Origin: Paracoccaceae bacterium
GTDB taxonomy: Bacteria > Pseudomonadota > Alphaproteobacteria > Rhodobacterales > Rhodobacteraceae
Length of the DNA stretch: 21,717 bases
Assembly (NCBI GenBank): GCA_009920815.1
Contig: RFZH01000019.1
Span: forward strand, 1 to 21,717
Direction of reading: 5' to 3'
The notes beneath the pieces were generated by a model. The model was not told where the DNA came from and did not search any database. It saw only the letters and a program-made list of their open reading frames with translations. Below are positions 1 to 7,361 of the stretch, one piece after another. The position numbers and the translations under genes were made by a program. How positions within the stretch are numbered: position 1 is the stretch's first letter; each line of letters starts with the position of its first letter.

Positions 1-2
1 AG

Positions 3-872
3 TCCGTTAATATCACTGATCTCGTCACTGCTATTGCCTCAGACGATAGTATATTTGACGTGACCAATCAGGTTGCCATGTATTTTGCAAACCACGGCAC
101 CACCACCAAGCCCCCCATCGCACATGCCGATTTGGTCCAATCACTTTATGCCGATCCAACGCGATCCGGTGTTGTACCATTTTCTAACCTTGGCGGGTTG
201 CAAGTTCTGGATATCCTGACCCCCTGCGGCGCCTTTCCCCTTATTAACAAACGGACGGTAAAATCGGGCGATTATCCTTTTAGCGCTCCAATATTTATCC
301 ATACATCCCCCTATCGGTTGGGCACACAAGCGCAGGAATTTTTGGATTATGTGACGTCGCCTGCTGCTCAGATGGTCATCCAACGCGCAGGCTTTGTTGA
401 TCAGATGATGGAATAAATTCCAATCACCGCATAAGGCAAACGCCTTGCCATAGCGATCGCACAAGCCGATGCAACGACGCTGCCACAATTACAATCACTT
501 TTGAAAACCCTTGATCAAGGGAATCGTTTGACCATCACTTTCAGGCCACCTGACGCAACGGGATCATTAGACCCGGTTTCAATGTCCCACATCAAAATGC
601 TGGCGGATACGATAAAAACAGATCGGTTCAAGGGCCGCGCCATTTATTTTGTTGGTTTCAACTTTGATGCACCGGATCAAACGCGCAACATAGAAAGGTC
701 CCAACAACAGGCCGCAGACGTACTGCAAGCGCTTTTGACCAAGATCAAAACCAGCGATGGGCAATTGAATTCCATGGTATCAATGGGCTTTGGATCGATT
801 TTGCCCAATACCTGTGATGGCTCTGCGATTGGAAACCGCGTGAACAATCGGGTTGAGGTTTGGATCAAATAA
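3..872 (+). pseudogene. Phosphate-binding-type periplasmic protein fused to an OmpA-like domain, interrupted by two in-frame stops (5' end outside window)
   Basis: One reading frame runs from position 3 to the stop at 870-872 and is interrupted only by TAA codons at 414-416 and 432-434. The first part (to 413) looks like the C-terminal lobe of a PstS-type periplasmic binding protein, with a segment around SGVVPFSNLGG, a conserved CG, and EFLDYVTSPAAQ followed by AGFVDQ. The part after the second stop resembles an OmpA-type peptidoglycan-binding domain, with LTITFRPP, an IYFVGF core strand and a terminal NRVEVW. Fusions of this kind are known to me from Rhodobacterales. The frame stays the same across both stops, and the short bridge between the domains (IPITA, then GKRLA) reads sensibly. 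This suggests two nonsense changes, possibly CAA to TAA, rather than two genes. Its last 8 bases overlap the convergent radC. Two separate peptides remain possible, since a TTG at 501 could start the second. Confidence 0.6.
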
Positions 873-1635
873 GACCTTCTGCACGAAAGCTAACTTCGAT
901 TGATTTTCCGATCACCAAATGATCATGCACCGACAGACCCAGCGCCGAGGCCGCAGCGATAATCTGTTTCGTCATATCAATATCTTGCAGCGAGGGCGTC
1001 GGGTCTCCAGAGGGGTGATTATGAACCAGTATCAACGCCGACGCATTCAGCTGCAGCGCGCGTTTCACAATTTCACGCGGATAGACAGGCACATGATCCA
1101 CGGTGCCTTTGGCCTGTTGTTCGTCCGCAATCAGTATGTTTTTACGATCCAGATATAATACGCGAAACTGTTCAATCGGCAGATGCGCCATGGTCGCCTG
1201 GCAATAATCTAAGAGTGCTTGCCAACTTGTCAAAACCGGACGATCCAGAACACGCGCACGCGATAATCGATGCGCCGCGGCCTCAATGATCTTTAGCTCA
1301 AGCGCAACCGCATCTCCGACGCCTGAAACCGCCATAAGCTGTTCGATAGGGGCCGATAGAACCCGATTAAAATCACCAAAATGTTCCAACAATTGACGCG
1401 CCAGAGGTTTAACATCACGCCGAGGGATCGCACGAAATAAAACCAGTTCTAGCAATTCATAATCGGGCATCGCATCGGCCCCGCCTGTCAAAAATCTATC
1501 ACGAAGCCGTTTGCGATGATCTTTGATATAGGATGGCAGAACCGCATTCTTTTGCTGGAACGCAGGCGCACACTCTGAAAACAAACCAAGCTGATTATGA
1601 TGTTGCGATTCTGTCATGGATCCAGAAAATCGCAT
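865..1635 (-). CDS. radC: RadC family JAB/MPN-domain protein
   Basis: The 256-residue product is a normal length for RadC. It has a helix-hairpin-helix-like segment (SGVGDAVALE, about residues 104-113) followed by the C-terminal JAB/MPN metalloprotease-like domain. The zinc-binding signature HNHPSGDPTPS lies at residues 205-215, and H205, H207, S215 and D218 fit the H-x-H-x7-S-x2-D pattern. Despite its name, RadC's role in DNA repair is not established; the family may act as a metal-dependent hydrolase. The start is uncertain. ATG at 1635 has no clear ribosome-binding site, and an internal ATG at 1617 would give a 250-residue protein. The gene lies downstream of nhaA but behind a terminator, so it probably has its own promoter in the AT-rich bases around 1636-1652. 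Confidence 0.93.
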   Translation of the reverse strand: MRFSGSMTESQHHNQLGLFSECAPAFQQKNAVLPSYIKDHRKRLRDRFLTGGADAMPDYELLELVLFRAIPRRDVKPLARQLLEHFGDFNRVLSAPIEQLMAVSGVGDAVALELKIIEAAAHRLSRARVLDRPVLTSWQALLDYCQATMAHLPIEQFRVLYLDRKNILIADEQQAKGTVDHVPVYPREIVKRALQLNASALILVHNHPSGDPTPSLQDIDMTKQIIAAASALGLSVHDHLVIGKSIEVSFRAEGLI

Positions 1636-1652
1636 TTTCGTTAAAATTTATT

Positions 1653-1683
1653 AAAAAGCCCGACCAAAGGGCCGGGCTTTTTT
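1653..1683 (-). terminator. Rho-independent terminator downstream of nhaA
   Basis: The arms AAAAAGCCCG (1653-1662) and CGGGCTTTTTT (1673-1683) pair around a loop of about 10 bases. Read on the minus strand, the hairpin follows the nhaA stop at 1701 and ends in a T run, so it should stop nhaA transcription before radC. The arms are A/T-flanked on both sides, so it could also act on the plus strand, but no plus-strand gene ends here. Confidence 0.8.
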
Positions 1684-1700
1684 GAACCTATCGCATCGGG

Positions 1701-2948
1701 TTACAGGTCTTGTTTTTGGACCTGGGTCACCTTGCCTGCGATGATTGAAACAATCGCTGCCGCAAAGCTGAACAAAGCACCCATTTTCGCTGCGTCTTGG
1801 ACAGGGCCAGGATCAAAGGCAACGGCGGCCACGAACAGCGACACCGTAAAGCCGATTGCCGCCACAAAACCGATCACGACCAAGTCGATTGACCGCATTC
1901 CTTGTGGCAAGCCTAGCTTCATCGGACCAGCGGCGATCCAACCCATCAGGAAAATACCCACTGGTTTACCGATCAACAGACCCGCCAAGACCAACCATGT
2001 TGCATCGCCCATTGCCGAAAACTCGACGCCTGCGTTCAACAGGCCAAAGAAAAACAGAACAACTTCGACAGGATGCTTTAGCGCATGTTCGATCGTGTTC
2101 AGCAAATCGTGCAAATGCTCTTCCGCTTCGTTAAAGATACCAAAGGCACGATCCGCGTGTGGAATTGTCGCCACGATGGGCAACAGGCCCAGCGCAGGAT
2201 GCAAACCTGAGCGCATAAAGGCGTACCAGCTGACCGCACCTGCCAAGGCATATGGCCAAAAATTCAACCCTGTGCGCACCCATGTCGATACAGGGCGCGC
2301 CTGGTTTCCGCGATCCAAGCGACGCGGCAGCCAATTGGCCAGAACATAAACCAGGAACGCTGCACCAAACGAAACGCCCAACCATTCGGGCGCCAAATCA
2401 CCAGATGGATAGAAAATTGCCAGAATGATCAAACCAGCGGCATCATCGGCAATCGCCAACAATAACAAAAAGCGCACCGCAGGGTGACCCGCGCCAAAGA
2501 CCAAACGTCCCACCAAATAGCTAAACGCAATGTCGGTAGCAGTTGGAACAGCCCAACCATTTGCCACCGCGTTATAGGTGTCTGATCCCATGAAATAGGC
2601 CAGACCCAGATAAACACTGATTGGTCCGATCATGCCGCCCGCAGTTGCAATCAACGGCGTTGCGGCTTTTTTGCCGCGCAAGCTGCCGTTTGCCAATATG
2701 ATTGCTTCCCATACTTCTTTGGCAGCAATCGCAAAGAAAAACGCCATCAGAACATCATTCACCAAATAATGCAGGGTCAGCGTGCGGTGTCCGTCATGCA
2801 AGTGACCAATCGGGGCGTGATCCCAGATCACAAATTCCACGAAATGATGGTAACTGTCAGGGTTGGTATTCGCCCAAAACAGCGCAATTAATGCGCCTAT
2901 GATCAACAACAATGAGTAGTTGGTTAAGAAATTCCATACGCGATACAT
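1701..2948 (-). CDS. nhaA: Na+/H+ antiporter NhaA
   Basis: This 415-residue integral membrane protein exchanges Na+ (or Li+) for protons across the inner membrane and supports sodium and pH homeostasis, as expected in a marine bacterium. Many hydrophobic helices are visible. The family's ion-binding acids are present: TDIAF with D139, and a paired Asp in AIADDAAG (D168-D169), matching D133 and D163-D164 of the E. coli protein. A glycine-rich C-terminal helix region (IGFVAAIGFTVSLFV) also fits. I chose ATG 2948 rather than the upstream ATG at 2972 because GAGG lies about 7 bases before it on the minus strand. The upstream choice would add 8 residues. The gene is monocistronic, with its own terminator and about 180 bp of upstream DNA before marR. 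Confidence 0.95.
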   Translation of the reverse strand: MYRVWNFLTNYSLLLIIGALIALFWANTNPDSYHHFVEFVIWDHAPIGHLHDGHRTLTLHYLVNDVLMAFFFAIAAKEVWEAIILANGSLRGKKAATPLIATAGGMIGPISVYLGLAYFMGSDTYNAVANGWAVPTATDIAFSYLVGRLVFGAGHPAVRFLLLLAIADDAAGLIILAIFYPSGDLAPEWLGVSFGAAFLVYVLANWLPRRLDRGNQARPVSTWVRTGLNFWPYALAGAVSWYAFMRSGLHPALGLLPIVATIPHADRAFGIFNEAEEHLHDLLNTIEHALKHPVEVVLFFFGLLNAGVEFSAMGDATWLVLAGLLIGKPVGIFLMGWIAAGPMKLGLPQGMRSIDLVVIGFVAAIGFTVSLFVAAVAFDPGPVQDAAKMGALFSFAAAIVSIIAGKVTQVQKQDL

Positions 2949-3130
2949 TCTTTTACCTCGTTTGCCTGCCAATACTTAGGCAGTCGTTTGCGTCCTTGTT
3001 ACCGTCCTTTAATCAAACACAACCATAAATAGCCAGACGGAACAACATCCGTATCATTTATCGACAGAAAAACTAGCCCTTTTACCTTTGGACGCGACCA
3101 GTTCGGATATGTTCTTGTATATTAAGCCTA

Positions 3131-3562
3131 TTATTCAAGCCTTAGACGCAAATCACGCAGAACAGGCAGCGTTGATTTCAAGGTCTGCACACCCATTTCG
3201 CCCACAACCTCTTTGATGACTGGGGCAACAGCGCCGATGGCGGTGTCACGTGCCAACCGTCCTGCGGGGCTAATTGCAACCAATTTTCGGCGTGCGTCAT
3301 CCCAATCTGGGCGAATGTGGATATATCCCGCGATTTCAAGCTTGCGTAGGGTATTTGTCATCGCGCCACGGGTGACATGAAAGCTTTTGGCCAATTGGGC
3401 AGGGGTGCGTTCATCATTGATGTGGGCCAAATGGTTCAGAACCGAAAAATGTGACAGCTCCATACCTTTTGGCAAGGCCTTCGCAAGACGCGACCGCAAC
3501 AATTGCTCAACCGTCAAAATTTCGCTGAATAACGAAATTGCTATGTCACTGGTATCCTGCAA
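3131..3562 (-). CDS. MarR family transcriptional regulator
   Basis: The 143-residue protein has the MarR winged-helix layout. An N-terminal dimerisation helix is followed by a helix-turn-helix around ERTPAQLAKSFHVTRGAMTN (about residues 52-71) and a wing containing RPDWDDARRKLVAIS, where the DxR motif is typical of the family. The start appears to be TTG at 3562, because no suitable ATG lies upstream and the next internal Met would delete the dimerisation helix. It overlaps the end of the nitrilase gene by 22 bases, so the two are probably co-transcribed and translationally coupled. Its ligand and targets cannot be read from the sequence; autoregulation or control of the adjacent operon is only a guess. 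Confidence 0.88.
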   Translation of the reverse strand: MQDTSDIAISLFSEILTVEQLLRSRLAKALPKGMELSHFSVLNHLAHINDERTPAQLAKSFHVTRGAMTNTLRKLEIAGYIHIRPDWDDARRKLVAISPAGRLARDTAIGAVAPVIKEVVGEMGVQTLKSTLPVLRDLRLRLE

Positions 3563-4395
3563 ATTTCTGGCCCCGAAAACGCTTGTGTCTTATCAAGTGA
3601 TGGGACGCGCGCGCGTGCTTTGTCAACATCGCGCAGGTCGATATCGGCAAAAACAATACTTTTTTGCCCGTCACCCTGTGCAATTATATCACCCCAAGGA
3701 CCAATCACCATCGAATGACCATAGGTTTGACGTGCAGGTCCTGTGCGCACCCTGTGGTTACCACATTGTGCGGGCGCCAAAACAAAGCATCCTGTTTCTA
3801 TCGCGCGCGCCCTGAGCAAAATTTCCCAATGCGCTTTGCCCGTCGTGAGGGCAAAAGCGGCAGGCACCGTCAAAATCCGCGCCCCAGCCTGCGCCAAGGC
3901 CCGATATAGGTGGGGAAAACGTACGTCATAGCACACCGATAACCCAATCCCGCCAAATGGCGTTTCGGCCAGTTTAGCAACATCACCAGGGCGATAGCCG
4001 TCGGATTCACGGTAACTCTCTGTTTCGGACAAGGTGACATCAAACATATGGATCTTGTCATAGGTGACAGCGATATCACCAGCAGGAGTAATGAGGAACG
4101 ATCGGTTCACAAATCGTCCCTCTGAATCCTCTGACAACAATGCCAAGGATCCAATCAGGACCCATACCCCATGAACGCGCGCACGATCCCGCAATGCGGC
4201 CAAAGTCGGATCCTCTGATTGAGGATGCAAAACGGAACGTTGATGTGCGCGATTGCCTGAAATGATGTTTGTTACTTCGGGGGTGGCAATAAACTCTGCG
4301 CCTTGGTCGACCGCCTGGGACAGCATGTCCAATGTCTGCGACAGATTTTCGTCGGGATCATCGGAACAGTTTAACTGTAACAGCGCGACCCGCAT
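3541..4395 (-). CDS. Carbon-nitrogen hydrolase (nitrilase superfamily, Nit1-like amidase)
   Basis: The 284-residue protein carries the complete Glu-Lys-Cys triad of the nitrilase superfamily: E40 in ATPEVTN, K114 in TYDKIHMFD and C155 in LSVCYDVRFP. The length and the DKIHMFD motif point to the Nit1/NIT2-like branch. Members of that branch deaminate omega-amidated or deaminated glutathione-type by-products, so a role in metabolite repair fits its position after a glutaredoxin; the actual substrate is inferred. The ATG at 4395 follows the grxC TAA with one base between them (TAAAATG), which supports this start over the longer frame reaching back to 4485 inside grxC. The gene ends in a 22-base overlap with the marR-type gene. 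Confidence 0.92.
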   Translation of the reverse strand: MRVALLQLNCSDDPDENLSQTLDMLSQAVDQGAEFIATPEVTNIISGNRAHQRSVLHPQSEDPTLAALRDRARVHGVWVLIGSLALLSEDSEGRFVNRSFLITPAGDIAVTYDKIHMFDVTLSETESYRESDGYRPGDVAKLAETPFGGIGLSVCYDVRFPHLYRALAQAGARILTVPAAFALTTGKAHWEILLRARAIETGCFVLAPAQCGNHRVRTGPARQTYGHSMVIGPWGDIIAQGDGQKSIVFADIDLRDVDKARARVPSLDKTQAFSGPEICRIPVT

Positions 4396-4396
4396 T

Positions 4397-4660
4397 TTAG
4401 GACGCTTTTGCCAACAACGGGTCGAGTTTGCCCATATCATCCAATTCATACAGATCATCACAGCCACCAATATGTTGACCGTCAATAAAGATCTGCGGGA
4501 CCGTGCGGCCCCCGTTTGCGCGTTGGATCATTTCTGCTTTTTTGTCAGCATTCACAAACACGTCGATTTCGGTGAATTCAGCACCTTTGCGCGACAAAAG
4601 ACGTTTGGCCGCGTGGCAATATCCACACAAAGGGGACGTGTAAATTTCAATATTTGGCAT
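4397..4660 (-). CDS. grxC: Glutaredoxin 3 (GrxC type)
   Basis: This is a small, 87-residue glutaredoxin that uses glutathione to reduce protein disulphides in the cytoplasm. The redox site is C12-G-Y-C15, rather than the commoner CPYC of E. coli Grx3. The cis-proline element TVP (53-55) and the glutathione-binding GGCDDL (65-70) are intact, so the protein should be active. The start ATG at 4660 gives the usual family length; the open frame upstream has no family-like residues. The gene lies 28 bases after comF and one base before the nitrilase start, inside a four-gene minus-strand unit. Confidence 0.95.
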   Translation of the reverse strand: MPNIEIYTSPLCGYCHAAKRLLSRKGAEFTEIDVFVNADKKAEMIQRANGGRTVPQIFIDGQHIGGCDDLYELDDMGKLDPLLAKAS

Positions 4661-4688
4661 GTTCTGGTTCCACGTTGTTTGCAATAAT

Positions 4689-5423
4689 CTAACCGTTTCG
4701 GCCAACACGTGCCAGTACAACAATATTAATTTTGATAACACCTGCGTGACTAAGACACTGCGCCGCCGCCGACAACGTCGCCCCCGACGTCATGACATCA
4801 TCCACCAAGATCACCTCACGCGGGAGAGGTGATTGGAAAACGGCAGGGTGCGGGTCAAAAGCCCCCGCCAGCCGCGCGTGGCGCTCTATCTGATCGGCCG
4901 CCTCAAGCGGAATGGTCGGACGTGGGCGCACAATCAAATCTGTGCGCACGTCAAGATTCAAATGACGCGCCATTTCGCGGGCTAAAAATTCTGCTTGGTT
5001 ATAGCGCCGGCTTAACTTGCGCCGCCAATGCAACGGGATCGGGCATAAAACCGCATCAGGGGCGATCAAACCTTGGACACGCTGGGCCATCCAAAACCCA
5101 CCCGCAATAGCGATTTCTTGACGGTCCCCATGTTTGAAGGCCAAGATCAATTTGCGCGCTTCGCCTTCATAGGCCAGTGCGGCACGGCCCCAGTCCCACG
5201 GGGGCGGGACATCGTGACAATCTTCGCAGGTATCTTCGAGATGTGCGTGAATGTCCCCCAAAATGGGGGTGCCGCATTTGTTGCAGACCGACCCATCGAT
5301 AAATGGCATTTTACGCCAACATGGACCACATAGCGCATTCTCACGATCAAGGGGTTCGCGGCACAATATGCACTGAGCGGGAAAAAACATGCGTATTGCG
5401 GTTTGAATTGCGCCCAATTTCAT
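4689..5423 (-). CDS. comF: ComF family protein (double zinc ribbon plus phosphoribosyltransferase fold)
   Basis: The 244-residue protein has two zinc-ribbon cysteine sets near the N-terminus (C18/C21/C32/C35 and C47/C50/C66/C69). The C-terminal phosphoribosyltransferase domain has the PRPP-binding signature VILVDDVMTSGAT at about 204-216. Family members (ComF, GntX) are linked to DNA uptake and handling of extracellular DNA in competent bacteria, although the biochemical reaction is not settled. It is the first gene of the comF-grxC-nitrilase-marR unit. Its start codon lies only 14 bases from the divergent methyltransferase start, so each promoter must overlap the other gene's 5' end. Confidence 0.93.
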   Translation of the reverse strand: MKLGAIQTAIRMFFPAQCILCREPLDRENALCGPCWRKMPFIDGSVCNKCGTPILGDIHAHLEDTCEDCHDVPPPWDWGRAALAYEGEARKLILAFKHGDRQEIAIAGGFWMAQRVQGLIAPDAVLCPIPLHWRRKLSRRYNQAEFLAREMARHLNLDVRTDLIVRPRPTIPLEAADQIERHARLAGAFDPHPAVFQSPLPREVILVDDVMTSGATLSAAAQCLSHAGVIKINIVVLARVGRNG

Positions 5424-5437
5424 CTTATGTCTGCCTC

Positions 5438-6259
5438 ATGACACATGCACCCGATTTAGTTGATATCAACGCGCTTGCATTGGCGCGCCGTCGCATAAAC
5501 CCAGAACGTGGATACTTCCTCCATGATCTGGCGATTGACGACGTAAAAGATCGCCTAAGTTTCGTTAATAAATCCTTTACAAAAATGGTCATTGTGACGG
5601 GCAGCCCCGCGCCTTGGGCGGCGGCGTTTCCAGATGCCACCATCGTTGCCGATCATGAAACGCTGGATATTGCAGAAAACAGCTGTGATCTGATCATCCA
5701 CGCGATGTGTCTGCATTGGGCAAATGACCCCGTGGGCCAACTGATCCAATGCAACCGCGCCCTGCGCCCTGATGGTCTTTTTATTGCTGTCATGCTGGGG
5801 GGGGCCACGCTAAATGAATTGCGTACCTGCCTCGCCGAAGCTGAGACCCAGATCAAAGGCGGGCTATCCCCACGCGTTTTGCCAATGGGCGAAATTCGTG
5901 ACGTGGGTGCGCTGTTACAACGCGCCAGCTTTGCCTTGCCCGTCGCCGATAGCGCCATTATCACCACATCCTATGACACGGCCTTTCACTTGATGCGGGA
6001 TTTGCGTGACATGGGGGAAACCAATGCAATGACGCAACGGCCAAAAACCTTTACCTCGCGTGCGGTTTTCGGTAAAGCCGCCGAAATCTATGCGCTTAAC
6101 TACTCTGACGACGACGGTCGGATCACTGCCAGCTTTGAACAGATCATTCTGACAGGCTGGGCGCCCAGTGAAGACCAACCCAAACCCCTGCGCCCGGGGT
6201 CCGCCAAAATGCGACTGGCCGATGCTCTGGGTGCAATCGAAACGCCACTGCGCGATTGA
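5438..6259 (+). CDS. SAM-dependent methyltransferase-like protein (BioC/NDUFAF5-like)
   Basis: The 273-residue protein resembles the alphaproteobacterial relatives of NDUFAF5/BioC. It has an N-terminal DINALALARRR segment, then a Rossmann-like core with an acidic residue after strand 2 (IVADHETLDI) and the post-core segment SCDLIIHAMCLHWANDPVGQL. The segment NRALRPDGLFIAVMLGG matches the late methyltransferase motifs. The expected glycine-rich SAM loop (like LDLGCGTG) is replaced by VIVTGSPAPWA, so classical SAM binding is doubtful. In mitochondria the relative NDUFAF5 hydroxylates an arginine of a complex I subunit; a similar assembly role here is speculative. ATG 5438 was chosen because it places the family N-terminus correctly. 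The frame stays open upstream but overlaps comF. hemH follows 32 bases downstream. Confidence 0.8.
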   Translation: MTHAPDLVDINALALARRRINPERGYFLHDLAIDDVKDRLSFVNKSFTKMVIVTGSPAPWAAAFPDATIVADHETLDIAENSCDLIIHAMCLHWANDPVGQLIQCNRALRPDGLFIAVMLGGATLNELRTCLAEAETQIKGGLSPRVLPMGEIRDVGALLQRASFALPVADSAIITTSYDTAFHLMRDLRDMGETNAMTQRPKTFTSRAVFGKAAEIYALNYSDDDGRITASFEQIILTGWAPSEDQPKPLRPGSAKMRLADALGAIETPLRD

Positions 6260-6291
6260 CCGACGCAGCAACCGAAAACAAGGGAACCAGA

Positions 6292-7161
6292 ATGTTCGAT
6301 CCAAATGTACCTGCCGCTTGTCCCGTTCATGCACAACCGGATCACCCCAAGATTCCTCGGGAAAAAGTTGGCGTCCTATTGGCCAATTTGGGCACGCCTG
6401 ACAATTATGACTACTGGTCAATGCGTCGATACCTGAACGAATTCCTGTCTGACCGTCGCGTGATTGATTATTCGCCATGGGTCTGGCAACCGCTGTTGCA
6501 ACTGGTCATTCTGACCAGCCGTCCGTTTCGGTCAGGTGCCGCGTATAAATCCATCTGGAACCATGATCAGGGCGAAAGCCCGTTGATGACGATCACCAAA
6601 CAACAAACCGCCAAGATCCGCGACACCATGGCCGCGCGCTATGGCGACAATGTGATGGTCGATTTCTGCATGCGCTATGGCAACCCATCGACCAAATCCA
6701 AGGTGCGAGAAATGGTGCGCGCGGGCTGCACGAAAATTCTGTTCTTTCCGCTCTATCCCCATTACGCGGGCGCCACATCGGCCACCGCGAATGACCAGTT
6801 CTTTCGCGCCTTGATGGAGGAAAAGTGGCAACCCACCGCCCGCGTTGTCGACCCCTATCACGATAACCCGATGTATATCGAAGCGCTGGCGCAATCCGTG
6901 GAAAAGGCCTATGCCGAGGCGGACGAAAAACCCGAAGTGCTGGTCGTGTCCTATCACGGCGTGCCCAAGCGGTATTTGATGCAGGGCGATCCGTATCATT
7001 GCCAATGTCAGAAAAACACACGCCTGTTGAAAGAACGCCTTGGCTGGGACGGCACGCAAATTGTCACCACCTTCCAATCGAAATTCGGCCCCGAAGAATG
7101 GCTCAAACCCTATACGGTCGAAGAGGTCGCGCGCTTGGCCTCCGAACCGACGGGGGATTGA
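6292..7161 (+). pseudogene. hemH: Ferrochelatase, truncated at the C-terminus
   Basis: Ferrochelatase inserts Fe2+ into protoporphyrin IX, the last step of protohaem synthesis. The frame has 289 residues from ATG 6292, which has AGGGA 6 bases upstream; full-length relatives have roughly 340-350. Family blocks are clear: VLLANLGTPDNYDYWSMRRY near the N-terminus, FFPLYPHYAGATSATANDQF, and VVSYHGVP with the metal-site histidine H222. The sequence remains normal through FGPEEWLKPYTVEEVARLA. It then stops at SEPTGD, before the conserved block (SADCIETLEEI-like) that carries the essential glutamate. No continuation is visible in any frame downstream. The last codons fall inside an inverted-repeat arm (7143-7156). 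The product is probably inactive unless the truncated form is rescued or a second hemH exists. It could be annotated as a CDS if the short form proves real. Confidence 0.75.
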
Positions 7162-7281
7162 TGGATCGTGCCCGCGTCGAACACAGTTCGACCACCTAGG
7201 GCATGATCCGCGCCCTCCCGACCCAATCGGGGGGGCGCATTGCGTGCGCCGTTAACCCCCCGTCGGTTCGGGCACGATCCA
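7143..7281. repeat. GC-rich segment with interleaved inverted repeats at the truncated end of hemH
   Basis: Arm A (CGAACCGACGGGGG, 7143-7156) is perfectly complementary to 7257-7270. Arm B (TGGATCGTGCCCG, 7162-7174) is perfectly complementary to 7269-7281. The order is A-B-A'-B', which is a pseudoknot-like topology rather than simple nesting, and A' and B' share two bases. Inside are three more perfect or near-perfect hairpins: 7176-7192 (7-bp stem, ACA loop), 7211-7237 (11 bp including one G-T pair, loop CCCAA) and 7234-7250 (6-bp stem). The 7211-7237 hairpin could act as a transcription stop for the hemH unit, but no T run follows. Origin unknown: a palindromic mobile element, a structured RNA, or a replication template-switch product. 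Confidence 0.7.
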
Positions 7282-7361
7282 AGGTGAATAAATCCCCTTG
7301 CCCACACAGGTCACAACCGCCTAAGTTGAATGCACGACATTTGATGTAAGGGTTGCGTGTC

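Noticed and set aside
6532..7077. Minus-strand ORF of 181 residues inside hemH
   Set aside because: It is an antisense shadow of the conserved ferrochelatase frame.
7187..7192. GTTCGA-like T-loop suggestive of a tRNA
   Set aside because: There is no acceptor stem, anticodon arm or CCA-compatible end around it; the bases are part of a simple 7-bp hairpin.
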